A stretch of 64,000 nucleotides of DNA from UBA5109 sp965662565 (GCA_965662565.1 CBFIHS010000004.1:20393-84392), one strand, 5' to 3'; positions 53,970 through 63,765 are shown, numbered from the stretch's first letter. The notes: generated from the sequence alone by a model not told the origin. Numbers and translations are program-made.

Positions 53970-54791
53970 TTAACGAGATCTGCTCTGTTTTACTAGGTCG
54001 TAAGCAGCCTTAATATCTTGTGTCTTTTGGTTCGCAATATCCATCATTTCTTGAGGTAAACCTTTTGAAACCAGCTTGTCTGGATGATGTTGATTCATCT
54101 GCCTGCGATAAGCTTTCTTCACTTCTTGATCACTGACATTATTCGCAATGCCAAGCAAGCTATAGGCATCCGATAAATTCATGCCCCTTCTGTCAGTGCT
54201 TCTATTATTGTTACGACCTTTGCTGTTACTGCGACGATTTTGCTGAAAATGCTGCTGCGCATGCCCCCTTTGCAAAACACTCTCAAAAACGGCTTTTGAA
54301 AAACCTAATGCAGAAGCGGCTTCCCACAGAGCGTCTTTTTCTGTCTTTTTTAATTCGCCATCTGCGAAAGCTGTCATGACGAGAATCTCAAGAAACATTT
54401 GCATGAGATTACGGCGTCGATGGCATTCTTGTTTGAACTGTTTGAGTACGTCTCTTACGGGTATTTCTTGATTTTTACCTTGCTCAAAAAGCTTTATTGC
54501 TACTTTTTTTTGCTCGGTATTAAGATTCATTTGCCGCATGACGTTCTGGGCAATATTGATTTCATCCTGAGAAACTTGGCCATCAACCTTGGCAATATGG
54601 CCCATCATAAAGAAAGTGGCAGTAAAAAAAGCAGACTGAATAGTCTCAACTTGATCAGCACCATGACCAATTTTTATATTAGTCATACCACGGTCGAAAT
54701 TATGACCTAAAGAGGCCCCCAATAAAGCACCTAGAGGCCCCCCAAGCATAAAGCCAAAGGTTCCCCCTATAACTTTACCCCACCAGCTCAG
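53970..54791 (-). CDS. djlA: DnaJ-like membrane co-chaperone DjlA
   Basis: DjlA is an inner-membrane J-domain protein that stimulates DnaK and affects envelope stress signalling. A glycine-rich N-terminal helix (WWGKVIGGTFGFMLGGPLG), a TerB-like domain and a C-terminal J domain with the HPD motif in MNQHHPDKLV are present. The frame has no ATG near its start. CTG at 54791 gives 273 residues against 271 in E. coli. It aligns with the E. coli start MQYWGK, overlaps the upstream stop as CTGA and has GAGG eight bases upstream. A TTG at 54836 is the alternative and would add 15 residues. Confidence 0.88.
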   Translation of the reverse strand: MSWWGKVIGGTFGFMLGGPLGALLGASLGHNFDRGMTNIKIGHGADQVETIQSAFFTATFFMMGHIAKVDGQVSQDEINIAQNVMRQMNLNTEQKKVAIKLFEQGKNQEIPVRDVLKQFKQECHRRRNLMQMFLEILVMTAFADGELKKTEKDALWEAASALGFSKAVFESVLQRGHAQQHFQQNRRSNSKGRNNNRSTDRRGMNLSDAYSLLGIANNVSDQEVKKAYRRQMNQHHPDKLVSKGLPQEMMDIANQKTQDIKAAYDLVKQSRSR

Positions 54792-55393
54792 AAGATCATC
54801 CTCATAAACCAGTTGCGGCTCAAGTCTTTCTCGCAACCTCGGTATTGGCTTTGATAAACATTCGCAGTATTTTGAACATTACGAGCGACATCCATTAGCC
54901 AAGCTTTATTTCTATAGGTCCCTCTGGCCCAGCCACCATTGCCTTCATGGTAGGCAAGATAGAGGTTATAAGCATCGTCTCGCCTGATTCCATTTCGACG
55001 TGCGGAAGTGTTAGTGTACCAACCCACAAAATCCATAGAATCGGAGAAGCTTGTGCGTCGAGCCCCCCAGTTACCAGCATCTTCTTTGTAGTCAGTCCAG
55101 GTTTGATCAAGAACTTGCGCGTAACCGTAAGCTGAAGAAGGTCGAAACCAAGGAATAAAGCCTAAGAGTTTTGTTCTTGGAGGTTTTGCACGACCTTGAA
55201 ACGAAGACTCTTGCTCCATGATCGCCATGCTAACGTAGACCGGAGTACCCCAGCGGTTTTGGGTTTTATCGGCGGCCTTGTACCAACTTCTTCGATCTTC
55301 AAACATGCTGCAAATGTTAGAGGTGTTTTCTGGAGGTGGAGAGACGCAAGCGCTTAAAAGGCTTACTATGACGAAGACAAAAATTAGCCGCAT
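54788..55393 (-). CDS. Lytic transglycosylase-like lipoprotein
   Basis: A SLT-domain lipoprotein of about 201 residues from the ATG at 55393, which has GAGGAAAG just upstream; an in-frame start 11 codons earlier is unlikely. The lipobox LLSAC gives the lipidated cysteine. The catalytic glutamate is in MAIMEQESSFQGRAKP, with SAYGYAQVLDQTW and LAYHEGNGGWARGTY as further conserved blocks. It probably cleaves peptidoglycan strands from the outer-membrane side. Its last codons overlap the start of djlA. Confidence 0.82.
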   Translation of the reverse strand: MRLIFVFVIVSLLSACVSPPPENTSNICSMFEDRRSWYKAADKTQNRWGTPVYVSMAIMEQESSFQGRAKPPRTKLLGFIPWFRPSSAYGYAQVLDQTWTDYKEDAGNWGARRTSFSDSMDFVGWYTNTSARRNGIRRDDAYNLYLAYHEGNGGWARGTYRNKAWLMDVARNVQNTANVYQSQYRGCEKDLSRNWFMRMIF

Positions 55394-55457
55394 TTTGCTT
55401 TCCTCAGAATTTCTTAAATTACACATTAGAATCAGTCAAAGGCTGTAAAAACCTACT

Positions 55458-57494
55458 TTACACTGTTATGCCGTGTTGTGTAAGCAATGACACAAATTCT
55501 TCTTCATTTATTATATCGACACCAAGCTCTTCTGCTTTAGTTAGCTTGCTCCCTGCCCCCGGTCCAGCTATGACACAAGAAGTTTTCGCTGAAACACTGC
55601 CAGCAACCTTTGCTCCCAAGGTCTGTAAATACTGCTTTGCTTCTGACCTGCCCATTAACTCCAAGCTTCCAGTCACAACATAAGTAAGCCCTGTTAGGGG
55701 CAATTTAGCTGCTTCGATTACTTCGACTTCTTGTGCTTTTACTCCGGCATCTAACAAAGCCTGTATAACTTCTCTATTATGAGGCTCAGAAAAAAATGAA
55801 ACTATATGCTCCGCCATAATCTCACCTATATCAGGAATACCCACTAAGCTCTCAAGATCGGCGGACATAACACTATGTAAATTCCCATAATGATTCGATA
55901 AGGCTAGTGCAGTGGCCTCTCCTACCTCACGAATACCCAGAGCGTATATAAAACGCTGTAAGGTGACATCTTTACTTGCCTCTATAGCTTGCACAAGATT
56001 ATCTGCAGACTTTTCTGCCAGTCTTTCCAGTTCAGCTAACTGTTGTGACTTAAGATGGTAGATATCTGAGACATTGCTTATCAAATCATCGCTAACCAAT
56101 TGTTCTATGATTTTTATACCAAGCCCATCAATATCCATTGCTGCTCTTGAAGCAAAATGAATAATGGATTGCGTACGTTGCGCCTTACAGTAAAGCCCTC
56201 CCGAACAGCGAATCAGGACCTCATTTTTAGCCCGCTCAATATCTGAATGACAAATGGGACAAGACTCTGGCTCTACAATATCTGCAACATTTTCTGGGCG
56301 TTGTTCGAGAATGACTTTCACTACTTTGGGGATAACATCGCCTGCGCGTCGAATAATCACCTTATCCCCAATCTTTATACCAAGGCGCTTCACCTCATCC
56401 ATATTATGTAAAGTTGCATTACTCACAGTCACACCACCCACAAAGACTGGCTCGAGCCTTGCGACTGGGGTTATCGTACCCGTTCGGCCTACTTGAAACT
56501 CAACATCCTGAAGTATGGTCGCAACTTCTTCGGCAGGGAATTTATAAGCAATTGCCCATCTTGGCGTCCGAGCATTCATACCAAGCTCTTGTTGAATATC
56601 GAGTCTGTTCGCTTTTAGAACCACACCATCGATTTCATAATCCAGCTCAGCTCTCTTAGCTAAAATCGACTCGCAATAAGCAAAGCACTCAGCCATGCCT
56701 AAAGCAGTTGTGCGAATAGGGTTTAGAGCCAAGCCCCAGCTTTCGAGTAAAACAAAGATTTCGCTAAGCCTATTAGGTAATGTCGAGCTGACTTGCCCAA
56801 TACTGTAACAAAACATGGTTAATGGGCGAGATGCGGTAATTCGAGAATCTAACTGTCGAAGTGTTCCGGCTGCTGCATTTCGGGGATTAACAAAAGTTTT
56901 TTCCGATTTACTTTCAGCCAAGGTATTCATTGCCTCAAATCCAGACTTGGTCATGAATATCTCGCCTCGAACTTCAAGGACTTCTGGAAAACCTTCACCT
57001 TTTAATTGCAAAGGAATATCTCTGATGGTTTTAACGTTATGGGTAATGTCCTCACCTGTGGTGCCATCACCCCGAGTAGCTGCTTGGACTAAAACACCCT
57101 GCTCATAACGTAAACTGACTGCGACACCGTCAATTTTGGGTTCGCAGCTAAACTCTAGCTTTCCCGCAGTATCAGAAAGTCGTTTTGCTATTCTCGTTTC
57201 AAACTTTTCAAGGCTGACTTTATCACTTGCCTTTTCAAGCGACAGCATCGGCATCGCATGAACAACTTGTTTAAAGCCCTGTAAAGGCTCGCTACCAATA
57301 CGCTGACTAGGGGAATCCGGGCTTATTAGGTTTGGGTGGTTGTTTTCGATTTCAATCAAACGATCGAATAATTTATCGAAAGCCTGATCCGTTATTTCGG
57401 GTTGATCGTGACCATGATAGAGACGATTATGATGCTCGATCTGCTGACGAAGTTTGGCTAATTCGGCTTCAAGCTCATTTAGCTCTTCACTCAT
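55458..57494 (-). CDS. ligA: NAD-dependent DNA ligase
   Basis: LigA seals nicks during replication and repair using NAD+. The 678 residues have the full layout: adenylation domain with the nucleotide-accepting K120 in PKIDGVAVSLRY, OB fold, a C4 zinc finger (CPICHS and CSGGLYC), helix-hairpin-helix repeats around residues 490-580 and a C-terminal BRCT domain (GLTYVVTGSLELMGRSEAKQ). It lies nine bases after zipA on the minus strand, the usual Pseudomonas-type order smc-zipA-ligA. Confidence 0.97.
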   Translation of the reverse strand: MSEELNELEAELAKLRQQIEHHNRLYHGHDQPEITDQAFDKLFDRLIEIENNHPNLISPDSPSQRIGSEPLQGFKQVVHAMPMLSLEKASDKVSLEKFETRIAKRLSDTAGKLEFSCEPKIDGVAVSLRYEQGVLVQAATRGDGTTGEDITHNVKTIRDIPLQLKGEGFPEVLEVRGEIFMTKSGFEAMNTLAESKSEKTFVNPRNAAAGTLRQLDSRITASRPLTMFCYSIGQVSSTLPNRLSEIFVLLESWGLALNPIRTTALGMAECFAYCESILAKRAELDYEIDGVVLKANRLDIQQELGMNARTPRWAIAYKFPAEEVATILQDVEFQVGRTGTITPVARLEPVFVGGVTVSNATLHNMDEVKRLGIKIGDKVIIRRAGDVIPKVVKVILEQRPENVADIVEPESCPICHSDIERAKNEVLIRCSGGLYCKAQRTQSIIHFASRAAMDIDGLGIKIIEQLVSDDLISNVSDIYHLKSQQLAELERLAEKSADNLVQAIEASKDVTLQRFIYALGIREVGEATALALSNHYGNLHSVMSADLESLVGIPDIGEIMAEHIVSFFSEPHNREVIQALLDAGVKAQEVEVIEAAKLPLTGLTYVVTGSLELMGRSEAKQYLQTLGAKVAGSVSAKTSCVIAGPGAGSKLTKAEELGVDIINEEEFVSLLTQHGITV

Positions 57495-57503
57495 AATAAG
57501 CCG

Positions 57504-58817
57504 CTACTTTCTTGAGAGTTGAGCCAACTCAAAGTCTTGAATGCGCTGGCGACAATGCTCAATAGTTTGTCGAGTAATGACACTTCGATGCTCGTCTTTT
57601 AATTCACCATTCAGACTTTCTTTAATGGCATTTGCTGCAGTGAGCATTTGCTCAAAACAACGCATATTACCTAAGGTATTTGGAAGCTGTAAAAAGAAAC
57701 TGATTCCAGGCGTAGAAAAACTCTCCATTTCAGTCACATCAAAGGTGCCGGGTTTAACCATATTCGCCATACTGAACATAACCGGACCATTACCATTGTT
57801 GTCAGCGTGTTTATGGAAAATACTCATACTGCCTAACTGCATACCCTGACTAAGCAATATGGGTAGTAAATCTTTTCCTGCGAAGAACTCACCAGACTTA
57901 GCCATAACATTAATGACAATAACTTCTTCTGGTTCAGAGTAGTCTTCTTCATCTTCATCACTGGGGAACTCATTTGGGCTGTCCGAAAACAACTCCGCTT
58001 GATGGGTAGCAGCTTTTTTATCGGGAGCTTTTTTTGAAGCCTGATCCGATTCTTTATGTTTATTCTTGCCACCTAAGCTAGAGGGCTTATCCTCAAGCTC
58101 CTCATCAGATAAAGGCCCAATATCCCCAAATGTAGGTTCTATGCGTTCAGCTTTTCTGGAAGAGACAAAACTATCTTCACTATCTGGGCTGGAATTCGTA
58201 TCTTGAGTATCGGATTCGGCTGCAGCTTTCTTTAAGCCCTCTTTCTGTAAGCCCTCTTCCTCTAGCTCATCTTCGTCATCCCAAGCATCAATTTCTTTAA
58301 ATTCATCATCGCTGTTTTGCGATGACAGAGCTTCATCGCCATCTTCGTACTCGGGGTTTGAACGCACTGCATCAGAACTTTGGATTTCAACTGCGTCCAT
58401 TAATACAGGCACATTTTCATCATCCGGCCCATCCTCCTGCCTTGCTGGATGCTCGTCGAATTCATTATATTCTTCTTGATCTATAGCCGGCTCTTCTACA
58501 CTCTCATCTTCTTCATCATCATATTCTTCATATTCGTCGTATTCGTCCGCCGAGTCATATTCCGATTCTTGTCCATGGTCATCGTCATCGTCATAGCCTA
58601 GATCATCGACATATCCAGCCTCTCCTCGTCGGAGAACTCTAGCGCCGCCATTGGGAAGCTCAAAAAGGTCTTCAGAGTCATCAGTTTCATGCTCAGGGGG
58701 GATATTTTTATCGAGTTTAAAACGAATCGAGTTGCTCTTTTTACGTCTATACCCATCAATCAGTATTAAGATAATACCTACGATAACAATGATAATTAAC
58801 CAATCCCTCATCCCCAT
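57504..58817 (-). CDS. zipA: Cell division protein ZipA
   Basis: ZipA tethers FtsZ to the membrane at mid-cell. The 437 residues start with one helix (about 6-21, LIIIVIVGIILILIDGY) followed by RRKKSNSIRF. A linker of about 240 residues comes next. It is extremely acidic, with runs such as DEYDEYEEYDDEEDE, where E. coli has a Pro/Gln-rich linker. The C-terminal FtsZ-binding domain starts near VIVINVMAKSGEFFAG and ends with RRQRIQDFELAQL-like residues (HCRQRIQDFELAQLSRK). GGAG lies seven bases before the ATG. A 15-bp in-frame duplication sits in the linker. Confidence 0.93.
   Translation of the reverse strand: MGMRDWLIIIVIVGIILILIDGYRRKKSNSIRFKLDKNIPPEHETDDSEDLFELPNGGARVLRRGEAGYVDDLGYDDDDDHGQESEYDSADEYDEYEEYDDEEDESVEEPAIDQEEYNEFDEHPARQEDGPDDENVPVLMDAVEIQSSDAVRSNPEYEDGDEALSSQNSDDEFKEIDAWDDEDELEEEGLQKEGLKKAAAESDTQDTNSSPDSEDSFVSSRKAERIEPTFGDIGPLSDEELEDKPSSLGGKNKHKESDQASKKAPDKKAATHQAELFSDSPNEFPSDEDEEDYSEPEEVIVINVMAKSGEFFAGKDLLPILLSQGMQLGSMSIFHKHADNNGNGPVMFSMANMVKPGTFDVTEMESFSTPGISFFLQLPNTLGNMRCFEQMLTAANAIKESLNGELKDEHRSVITRQTIEHCRQRIQDFELAQLSRK
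58227..58256 (-). repeat. 15-bp in-frame duplication in the zipA linker
   Basis: On the plus strand TTTCTTTAAGCCCTC (58227-58241) is followed by TTTCTGTAAGCCCTC (58242-58256), one mismatch. It encodes two five-residue units, EGLQK and EGLKK, in the acidic linker. Confidence 0.75.
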
Positions 58818-58909
58818 GAGCTGGCTCCAATATAGATAGTTTTTTGATGATCTTTACGTTTCATAAGGCCTAATAATTTAATTTCAGACAAGCTCTCTAA
58901 GCTTCTCAA

Positions 58910-61900
58910 TTACATTGCTGCCATTTCTGCCGCTTCATCTATATCAACTGATACTAACCTTGATACCCCTGGCTCTTGCATGGTGACTCCCATTAACTGA
59001 CTGGCCGACTCCATGGTTAAACGGTTATGCGTAATAAATATAAACTGAATTACTCCAGACATTTCCTTCACAAGATTTGCATAACGGCCTACATTGGCAT
59101 CATCAAGTGGTGCATCGACCTCATCCAACATACAAAAAGGCGATGGATTTAAGTGGAATATTGAGAAGACTAAAGCAATTGCAGTCATCGCTTTCTCACC
59201 ACCGGAAAGCAAATGGATAGTGCTGTTTCGTTTACCTGGTGGGCGAGCCATAATCGCAACGCCGGTGTCGAGCAAATCTTCACCAATCATATCCAGGTAA
59301 GCATGCCCTCCGCCGAAAATTTTAGGGAAAAGCTCCTGCAAACCGGTGTTAATTTTATCAAATGTTTCTTTAAAGCGCGTTCGAGTTTCTTTATCAATTT
59401 TACGAATAGCGTTCTGCAAGGTGTTTAAGGCTTTTTCTAAATCATCGTTCTGCTGATCTAGGTAGACCTTACGCTCAGACTGAGAGGTAAATTCATCGAT
59501 GGCAGCCAAATTAATTGCGCCAAGTCTTTGAATCCTACTAGAGAGCTTTTCAAGCTCTTCTTCACAGATACTGACTGTTAACTCTTCAGGCAAATTCGCT
59601 AAAACCTCTTCAAGATTATAAGAGGCTTGATTGATCAGTTGCTGTAATGCTTCACGTTTTACAGTCGCGCCTTCAATGTTGAGACGTTTATTGGCCAGTT
59701 CATCTTTGATACCTTGAGTATTTTCTTGAGCTTCTTGGCGACGTTTTTCCAACTCACGCAATTCGTGCTCGACTTCATCAACTTGTGCTTTGGCAGCATT
59801 CAATTCAGCTTCGATGCTGACACGTGAGGACAGTTTTTGTTCCAATTCGCTTTTTAAAGCAGGAATTGGGTCATCACTTTCTTTTAAGTTGTTAAGAAGT
59901 TGTTGCTGACGACTCTTAAATGACTCAACTTGAGAAGTAATTCTGCTAAGGGCCGTATTCAGAGAGTTTAATTGAGTAACTTTGGTTTGATGCTTCAGGC
60001 TTAATTCGTGACTATGATCTTTATCCTTTCTCGCTTTCCCGCGACAAGACTCCAGATTATTGCGAACCTGGTCTCGGGTTTGTAGAAGCTCTTCCCTTTT
60101 CTCTGTGTCTTTTTCCATTCGGTCAAGAGCTTCTTGAAGGGTGACTCTTGAACTTGAGATATTGCTTTGCTCCTGCTTGATCTGTTGCTCAAGCTCCTCT
60201 AATTCAGCTGCAATTCGCCCACGTCGCTGATTCACTTGATCCACTTTCACTTTTGCGGTTGAACACTCAGCGTTTACATTGGCCGACTTCTTATTTAGCA
60301 GACCTAATTTTTCAATATACTCTTCTTTTTCTTTTTCAAAACTGATCAATGAGGCCTGTAAGTTTTCAGCTTCTTCAGTTTTACCTTTGACCTCTTGCTC
60401 CAAATTAATAATGGAAGCAGCTATAGTTTTCAACTCTTCTTGGCGCTTAATAAGCCCTACTTCTTCATCAAAACCTTTTGCGACTCTCAGCCAGCCAGCG
60501 CCGAGCCATACACCTTCACGAGTAACGATCGACTCATGGCTCAAAAGCTGCTTACGCAGACTCAATGCCTCTGCTAGAGATTCTGCAGCATATATGCCAT
60601 CTAACAAGGTACTAAGGTTTCTATCAGAACTTACTCGATTCTTTAAAGCTTTAGTTTCTAGACCAGAATTACTTGCTGCAGCAGTTGAGCTACTGACCGG
60701 CTCAACAAACTGCAATAGGCCATCATTAAAACTATCGAGCAGACTACCCAATACATTGAGATCATCAACACACACGGCCTTCATGTGCTCACCTAGAACG
60801 GTTTCAACAGCAAGCTCCCATCCAGATTCAACTTTAATATCATCTACTAAACGATTGTTTATATTCAGATTATTCTCTTCTAGCCATGACAAACTTTTAT
60901 CTTGTTGCTTACCTAATGCAGATTGCTGAAGCGCTTCCAATGAAGCCTGACGCCCCAATAAACTTTGTAACTCGCTGCGCTCTTCAGCCAGCAGGTTATT
61001 TGCTTCTTTTAGTTTTAGCCTAGTTTCGTCTATGTTACTTAATAAATCCTTATTACTCTCTTGCAGGGCTAGAGTATCTAAATCTAAAGTTTTGATCTCT
61101 TCATTAAGACGAGAAATCTCTTCTTCTTCCGACTGAGTATGCAAACTCTCAAGCTCAGAACTTAAGCTCGTTTGACGTGCTAAGCCACGCTCGACAATGT
61201 TTTCTAGGTGCCTTATTCGTTGCTGTCCAACTTCAGCTTGTCGGGTAGCTTCTGCGGAATCCGCATTGAATTTATCCCATTCCTGTTGCCAGGCTGTCAT
61301 AGCGAGTTCGGCTTCTTCTAGGGCGGCTGACGATGCACTCTCTAAAGCCTTAGCTTGCTCAAGCTCAGGTTCAATCTGTGAAACCCTTGCCTGTAATTGA
61401 GTAATTTGCTCTTGATCATCCTTAAGTTCACGCTCAGCATTGCTTAAATTGACTTCAATATTGCCAAGCTCTTCAGAGAGCTCCAACTGACGCTGACGTT
61501 GATACTCAATATTTTGTTCGATTTTACTGATTTCACTGCCTAAGGAATAAAAACTGGCTTGAACTTTCTGGTAGTTTTCTTGTAGCCCTGAATGCGACTC
61601 TCGCTGGCTTTCTATTTGTGCCTCGAAAGAGCGATAAGAGGCAATACTAGCTTCTAATTTAACTTCAAGGTCCCGGATATTCTGCTGAGCCTTATTAACT
61701 TCATTATCCAAACTGCGCCAGCGGAGCGCATTTAGCTGCGCATTGGTATCTCTTTCTTGTTGTTTGTATTCTTTGTACTTCTCGGCGGCTTTGGCTTGTC
61801 TTTGCAAGTGCTGCAACTGACGTTCAAGCTCTTCGCGGATATCGGTTAAGCGTTCTAAGTTCTCTCTGGTACGTTTAATACGATTTTCGGTTTCACGCCG

Positions 61901-62428
61901 GCGTTCTTTATATTTCGAAATACCGGCAGCTTCTTCAATAAAGACTCTGAGCTCTTCAGGTTTGGATTCAATGAGACGACTAACCATACCCTGCTCGATA
62001 ATAGAGTAAGATCGAGGCCCCAAGCCTGTTCCAAGAAAAATATCTGTAATATCGCGACGCCTACACTTCTCTCCATTTAATAGGTAGGTAGACTGAGCTT
62101 CACTATTAACGACACGTTTGACCGAAACTTCGTTATAACTCGCATATTGCCCCTTTATGGTGCGATCACTGTTATCAAATACCAGCTCTACTGAAGCTTG
62201 CCCAACAGGCTTACGGTTACTTGAACCATTAAAAATAACATCTGTCATCTGCTCGCCACGCAGGTTCTTAGCTGAGCTTTCACCCAACACCCAGCGCACA
62301 GCATCAATAATATTGGATTTACCACAACCGTTTGGGCCAACGACGGCACAAAGATTGCTTGGAAGATTAACGGTAGTCGGGTCAACGAATGACTTAAAAC
62401 CTGCGAGTTTAATACTTTTTAGCCGCAT
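58910..62428 (-). CDS. smc: Chromosome segregation protein SMC
   Basis: SMC organises and segregates the chromosome. The 1172 residues have the N-terminal ATPase half with Walker A GPNGCGKS (31-38), about 330 residues of coiled coil, the hinge around residues 500-680, a second coiled coil and the C-terminal half with signature LLSGGEKAMTAIAL and Walker B FCMLDEVDAPLDD. EQGMVSRLIESKPEELR and GPRSYSIIEQG near residue 150 are typical. It is first in smc-zipA-ligA, with 92 bases before zipA. The ATG at 62428 is clear. Confidence 0.97.
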   Translation of the reverse strand: MRLKSIKLAGFKSFVDPTTVNLPSNLCAVVGPNGCGKSNIIDAVRWVLGESSAKNLRGEQMTDVIFNGSSNRKPVGQASVELVFDNSDRTIKGQYASYNEVSVKRVVNSEAQSTYLLNGEKCRRRDITDIFLGTGLGPRSYSIIEQGMVSRLIESKPEELRVFIEEAAGISKYKERRRETENRIKRTRENLERLTDIREELERQLQHLQRQAKAAEKYKEYKQQERDTNAQLNALRWRSLDNEVNKAQQNIRDLEVKLEASIASYRSFEAQIESQRESHSGLQENYQKVQASFYSLGSEISKIEQNIEYQRQRQLELSEELGNIEVNLSNAERELKDDQEQITQLQARVSQIEPELEQAKALESASSAALEEAELAMTAWQQEWDKFNADSAEATRQAEVGQQRIRHLENIVERGLARQTSLSSELESLHTQSEEEEISRLNEEIKTLDLDTLALQESNKDLLSNIDETRLKLKEANNLLAEERSELQSLLGRQASLEALQQSALGKQQDKSLSWLEENNLNINNRLVDDIKVESGWELAVETVLGEHMKAVCVDDLNVLGSLLDSFNDGLLQFVEPVSSSTAAASNSGLETKALKNRVSSDRNLSTLLDGIYAAESLAEALSLRKQLLSHESIVTREGVWLGAGWLRVAKGFDEEVGLIKRQEELKTIAASIINLEQEVKGKTEEAENLQASLISFEKEKEEYIEKLGLLNKKSANVNAECSTAKVKVDQVNQRRGRIAAELEELEQQIKQEQSNISSSRVTLQEALDRMEKDTEKREELLQTRDQVRNNLESCRGKARKDKDHSHELSLKHQTKVTQLNSLNTALSRITSQVESFKSRQQQLLNNLKESDDPIPALKSELEQKLSSRVSIEAELNAAKAQVDEVEHELRELEKRRQEAQENTQGIKDELANKRLNIEGATVKREALQQLINQASYNLEEVLANLPEELTVSICEEELEKLSSRIQRLGAINLAAIDEFTSQSERKVYLDQQNDDLEKALNTLQNAIRKIDKETRTRFKETFDKINTGLQELFPKIFGGGHAYLDMIGEDLLDTGVAIMARPPGKRNSTIHLLSGGEKAMTAIALVFSIFHLNPSPFCMLDEVDAPLDDANVGRYANLVKEMSGVIQFIFITHNRLTMESASQLMGVTMQEPGVSRLVSVDIDEAAEMAAM

Positions 62429-62448
62429 TGAGCCGAGATACCCCTAAG

Positions 62449-62466
62449 AACTGAATTAACTGAATT
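62449..62466. repeat. Perfect 9-bp duplication upstream of smc
   Basis: AACTGAATT occurs at 62449-62457 and 62458-62466, about 20 bases before the smc start on the minus strand. The rest of the 294-base smc-wecA gap is AT-rich and shows no gene. Confidence 0.65.
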
Positions 62467-62722
62467 TTGATAGACGAGTTTAGCTGATCTCAACTACAAA
62501 CTCATCTAGAAATTGGAGCTAATTTGATATTTTTAACTTGAGATAGAGCGTACAACTTAGAAAAAATAATTGTTGTACAATTACTAAGGTTATTTGCTAT
62601 ATTGCGCTTCTAAAACTTTGACTTATTACTATTAAAATACTTATAAATTATGCATTAAAAATGAGCCTTTGCGATTTAATACTAGTCGAAAGGCTCAAAG
62701 ACTGCGAATAAAAGTTTAGATA

Positions 62723-63760
62723 GTGGATATATTTAGCTTATTGAGTTCTTTCTGCGTAACTGGGGCTTCCCTGTTGGCGCTTAAACCAGTTGCCTCAAGA
62801 GTTGGCTTGATGGACCACCCTGGTGGTCGGAAAACTCATGCCAAATCCACACCTCTTGTCGGCGGCATTGGAATTTATCTCGGTGTCGTATTTATTTCCC
62901 TTTTTAACTCCAGCGTTATCTCTGAATATGCTGACCTCTTAGCAATTTCATCTATTATTTTAGTACTGGGCGTGGTCGATGATTACAAGCATAAGCCTGT
63001 GATCATTAGAATGTGTGGACAAACTCTAGCTGCAAGCTTGATGTATTTTGCAGCCGGCAATCAATTAACGAGTTTTGGTAATCTACTCACTTTCGGGGAT
63101 GTGAACCTGGGAATTTTAAGCTTTCCTATAACAGTATTTGCAACTGTTGGGGTCATTAACGCAGTGAATATGAGTGATGGCCTAGACGGCCTATCTGGCG
63201 GGATGGTAACTATTGCCCTTAGCTTCTTAGGCATAGTTGCTTGGCAAGCAGGAAATACAACTTTAGTGGCTTTTGTTGCTATCTTACTTAGCGCTTTATT
63301 TGCTTTCTTGGCGTTAAATTTCAGATACCCCTGGAAAAAACCTGCTCTTGTTTATCTAGGTGATTCCGGGAGTACTTTCTTAGGTTTTGTTCTAGCGTGG
63401 TTGTTTATTGAAGCGACTCAAGGAGAAAATGCCGTTATACCGCCAATGCTAGCAATTTGGTTTTTAGCCCTCCCACTTATGGATACAATTGTACTTTTAG
63501 TAAAACGACCACTTAAAGGCTTATCACCCTTCCACCCCGGCAGAGACCATCTGCATCACAAACTATTAGACATGGGCTTCTCTAATAAGAGAGTAGTATT
63601 AAGCATGTATATAGTAGCAATAATAATAGGCTTTATCGGATTAGCATTGCATCAGCAAATAATAACCGAGGGCTTAGATTTCTTTATTTTCCTTGGCTTG
63701 TTTGCGGTTTATTCTCTGATTATTAGTTTTATGGATATAAGAGTTAGTAGAGCTTCTTAA
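62723..63760 (+). CDS. wecA: Undecaprenyl-phosphate N-acetylglucosamine 1-phosphate transferase (WecA type)
   Basis: An integral membrane enzyme that attaches a sugar 1-phosphate to undecaprenyl phosphate, the first step of O-antigen or related glycan synthesis. The 345 residues carry about ten helices. The conserved acidic sites are VVDDYKHKP and the AVNMSDGLDGLSGG region. The cytoplasmic HPGRDHLHHKLLDMGFSN contains the HxH-type motif of the WecA/Rfe group. LYLGDSGSTFLGFVLAWL-like residues (YLGDSGST) are also present. It starts with GTG at 62723. A terminator follows the gene, so it is probably monocistronic. Confidence 0.9.
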   Translation: MDIFSLLSSFCVTGASLLALKPVASRVGLMDHPGGRKTHAKSTPLVGGIGIYLGVVFISLFNSSVISEYADLLAISSIILVLGVVDDYKHKPVIIRMCGQTLAASLMYFAAGNQLTSFGNLLTFGDVNLGILSFPITVFATVGVINAVNMSDGLDGLSGGMVTIALSFLGIVAWQAGNTTLVAFVAILLSALFAFLALNFRYPWKKPALVYLGDSGSTFLGFVLAWLFIEATQGENAVIPPMLAIWFLALPLMDTIVLLVKRPLKGLSPFHPGRDHLHHKLLDMGFSNKRVVLSMYIVAIIIGFIGLALHQQIITEGLDFFIFLGLFAVYSLIISFMDIRVSRAS

Positions 63761-63765
63761 GAATT

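Noticed and set aside
60279..60929. 216-residue frame antisense to smc
   Set aside because: It is a mirror of the regular coiled-coil codons of smc; Ser/Leu-rich translation with no domain. The same applies to antisense frames in nuoG, tig, ppiD, lon and ligA.
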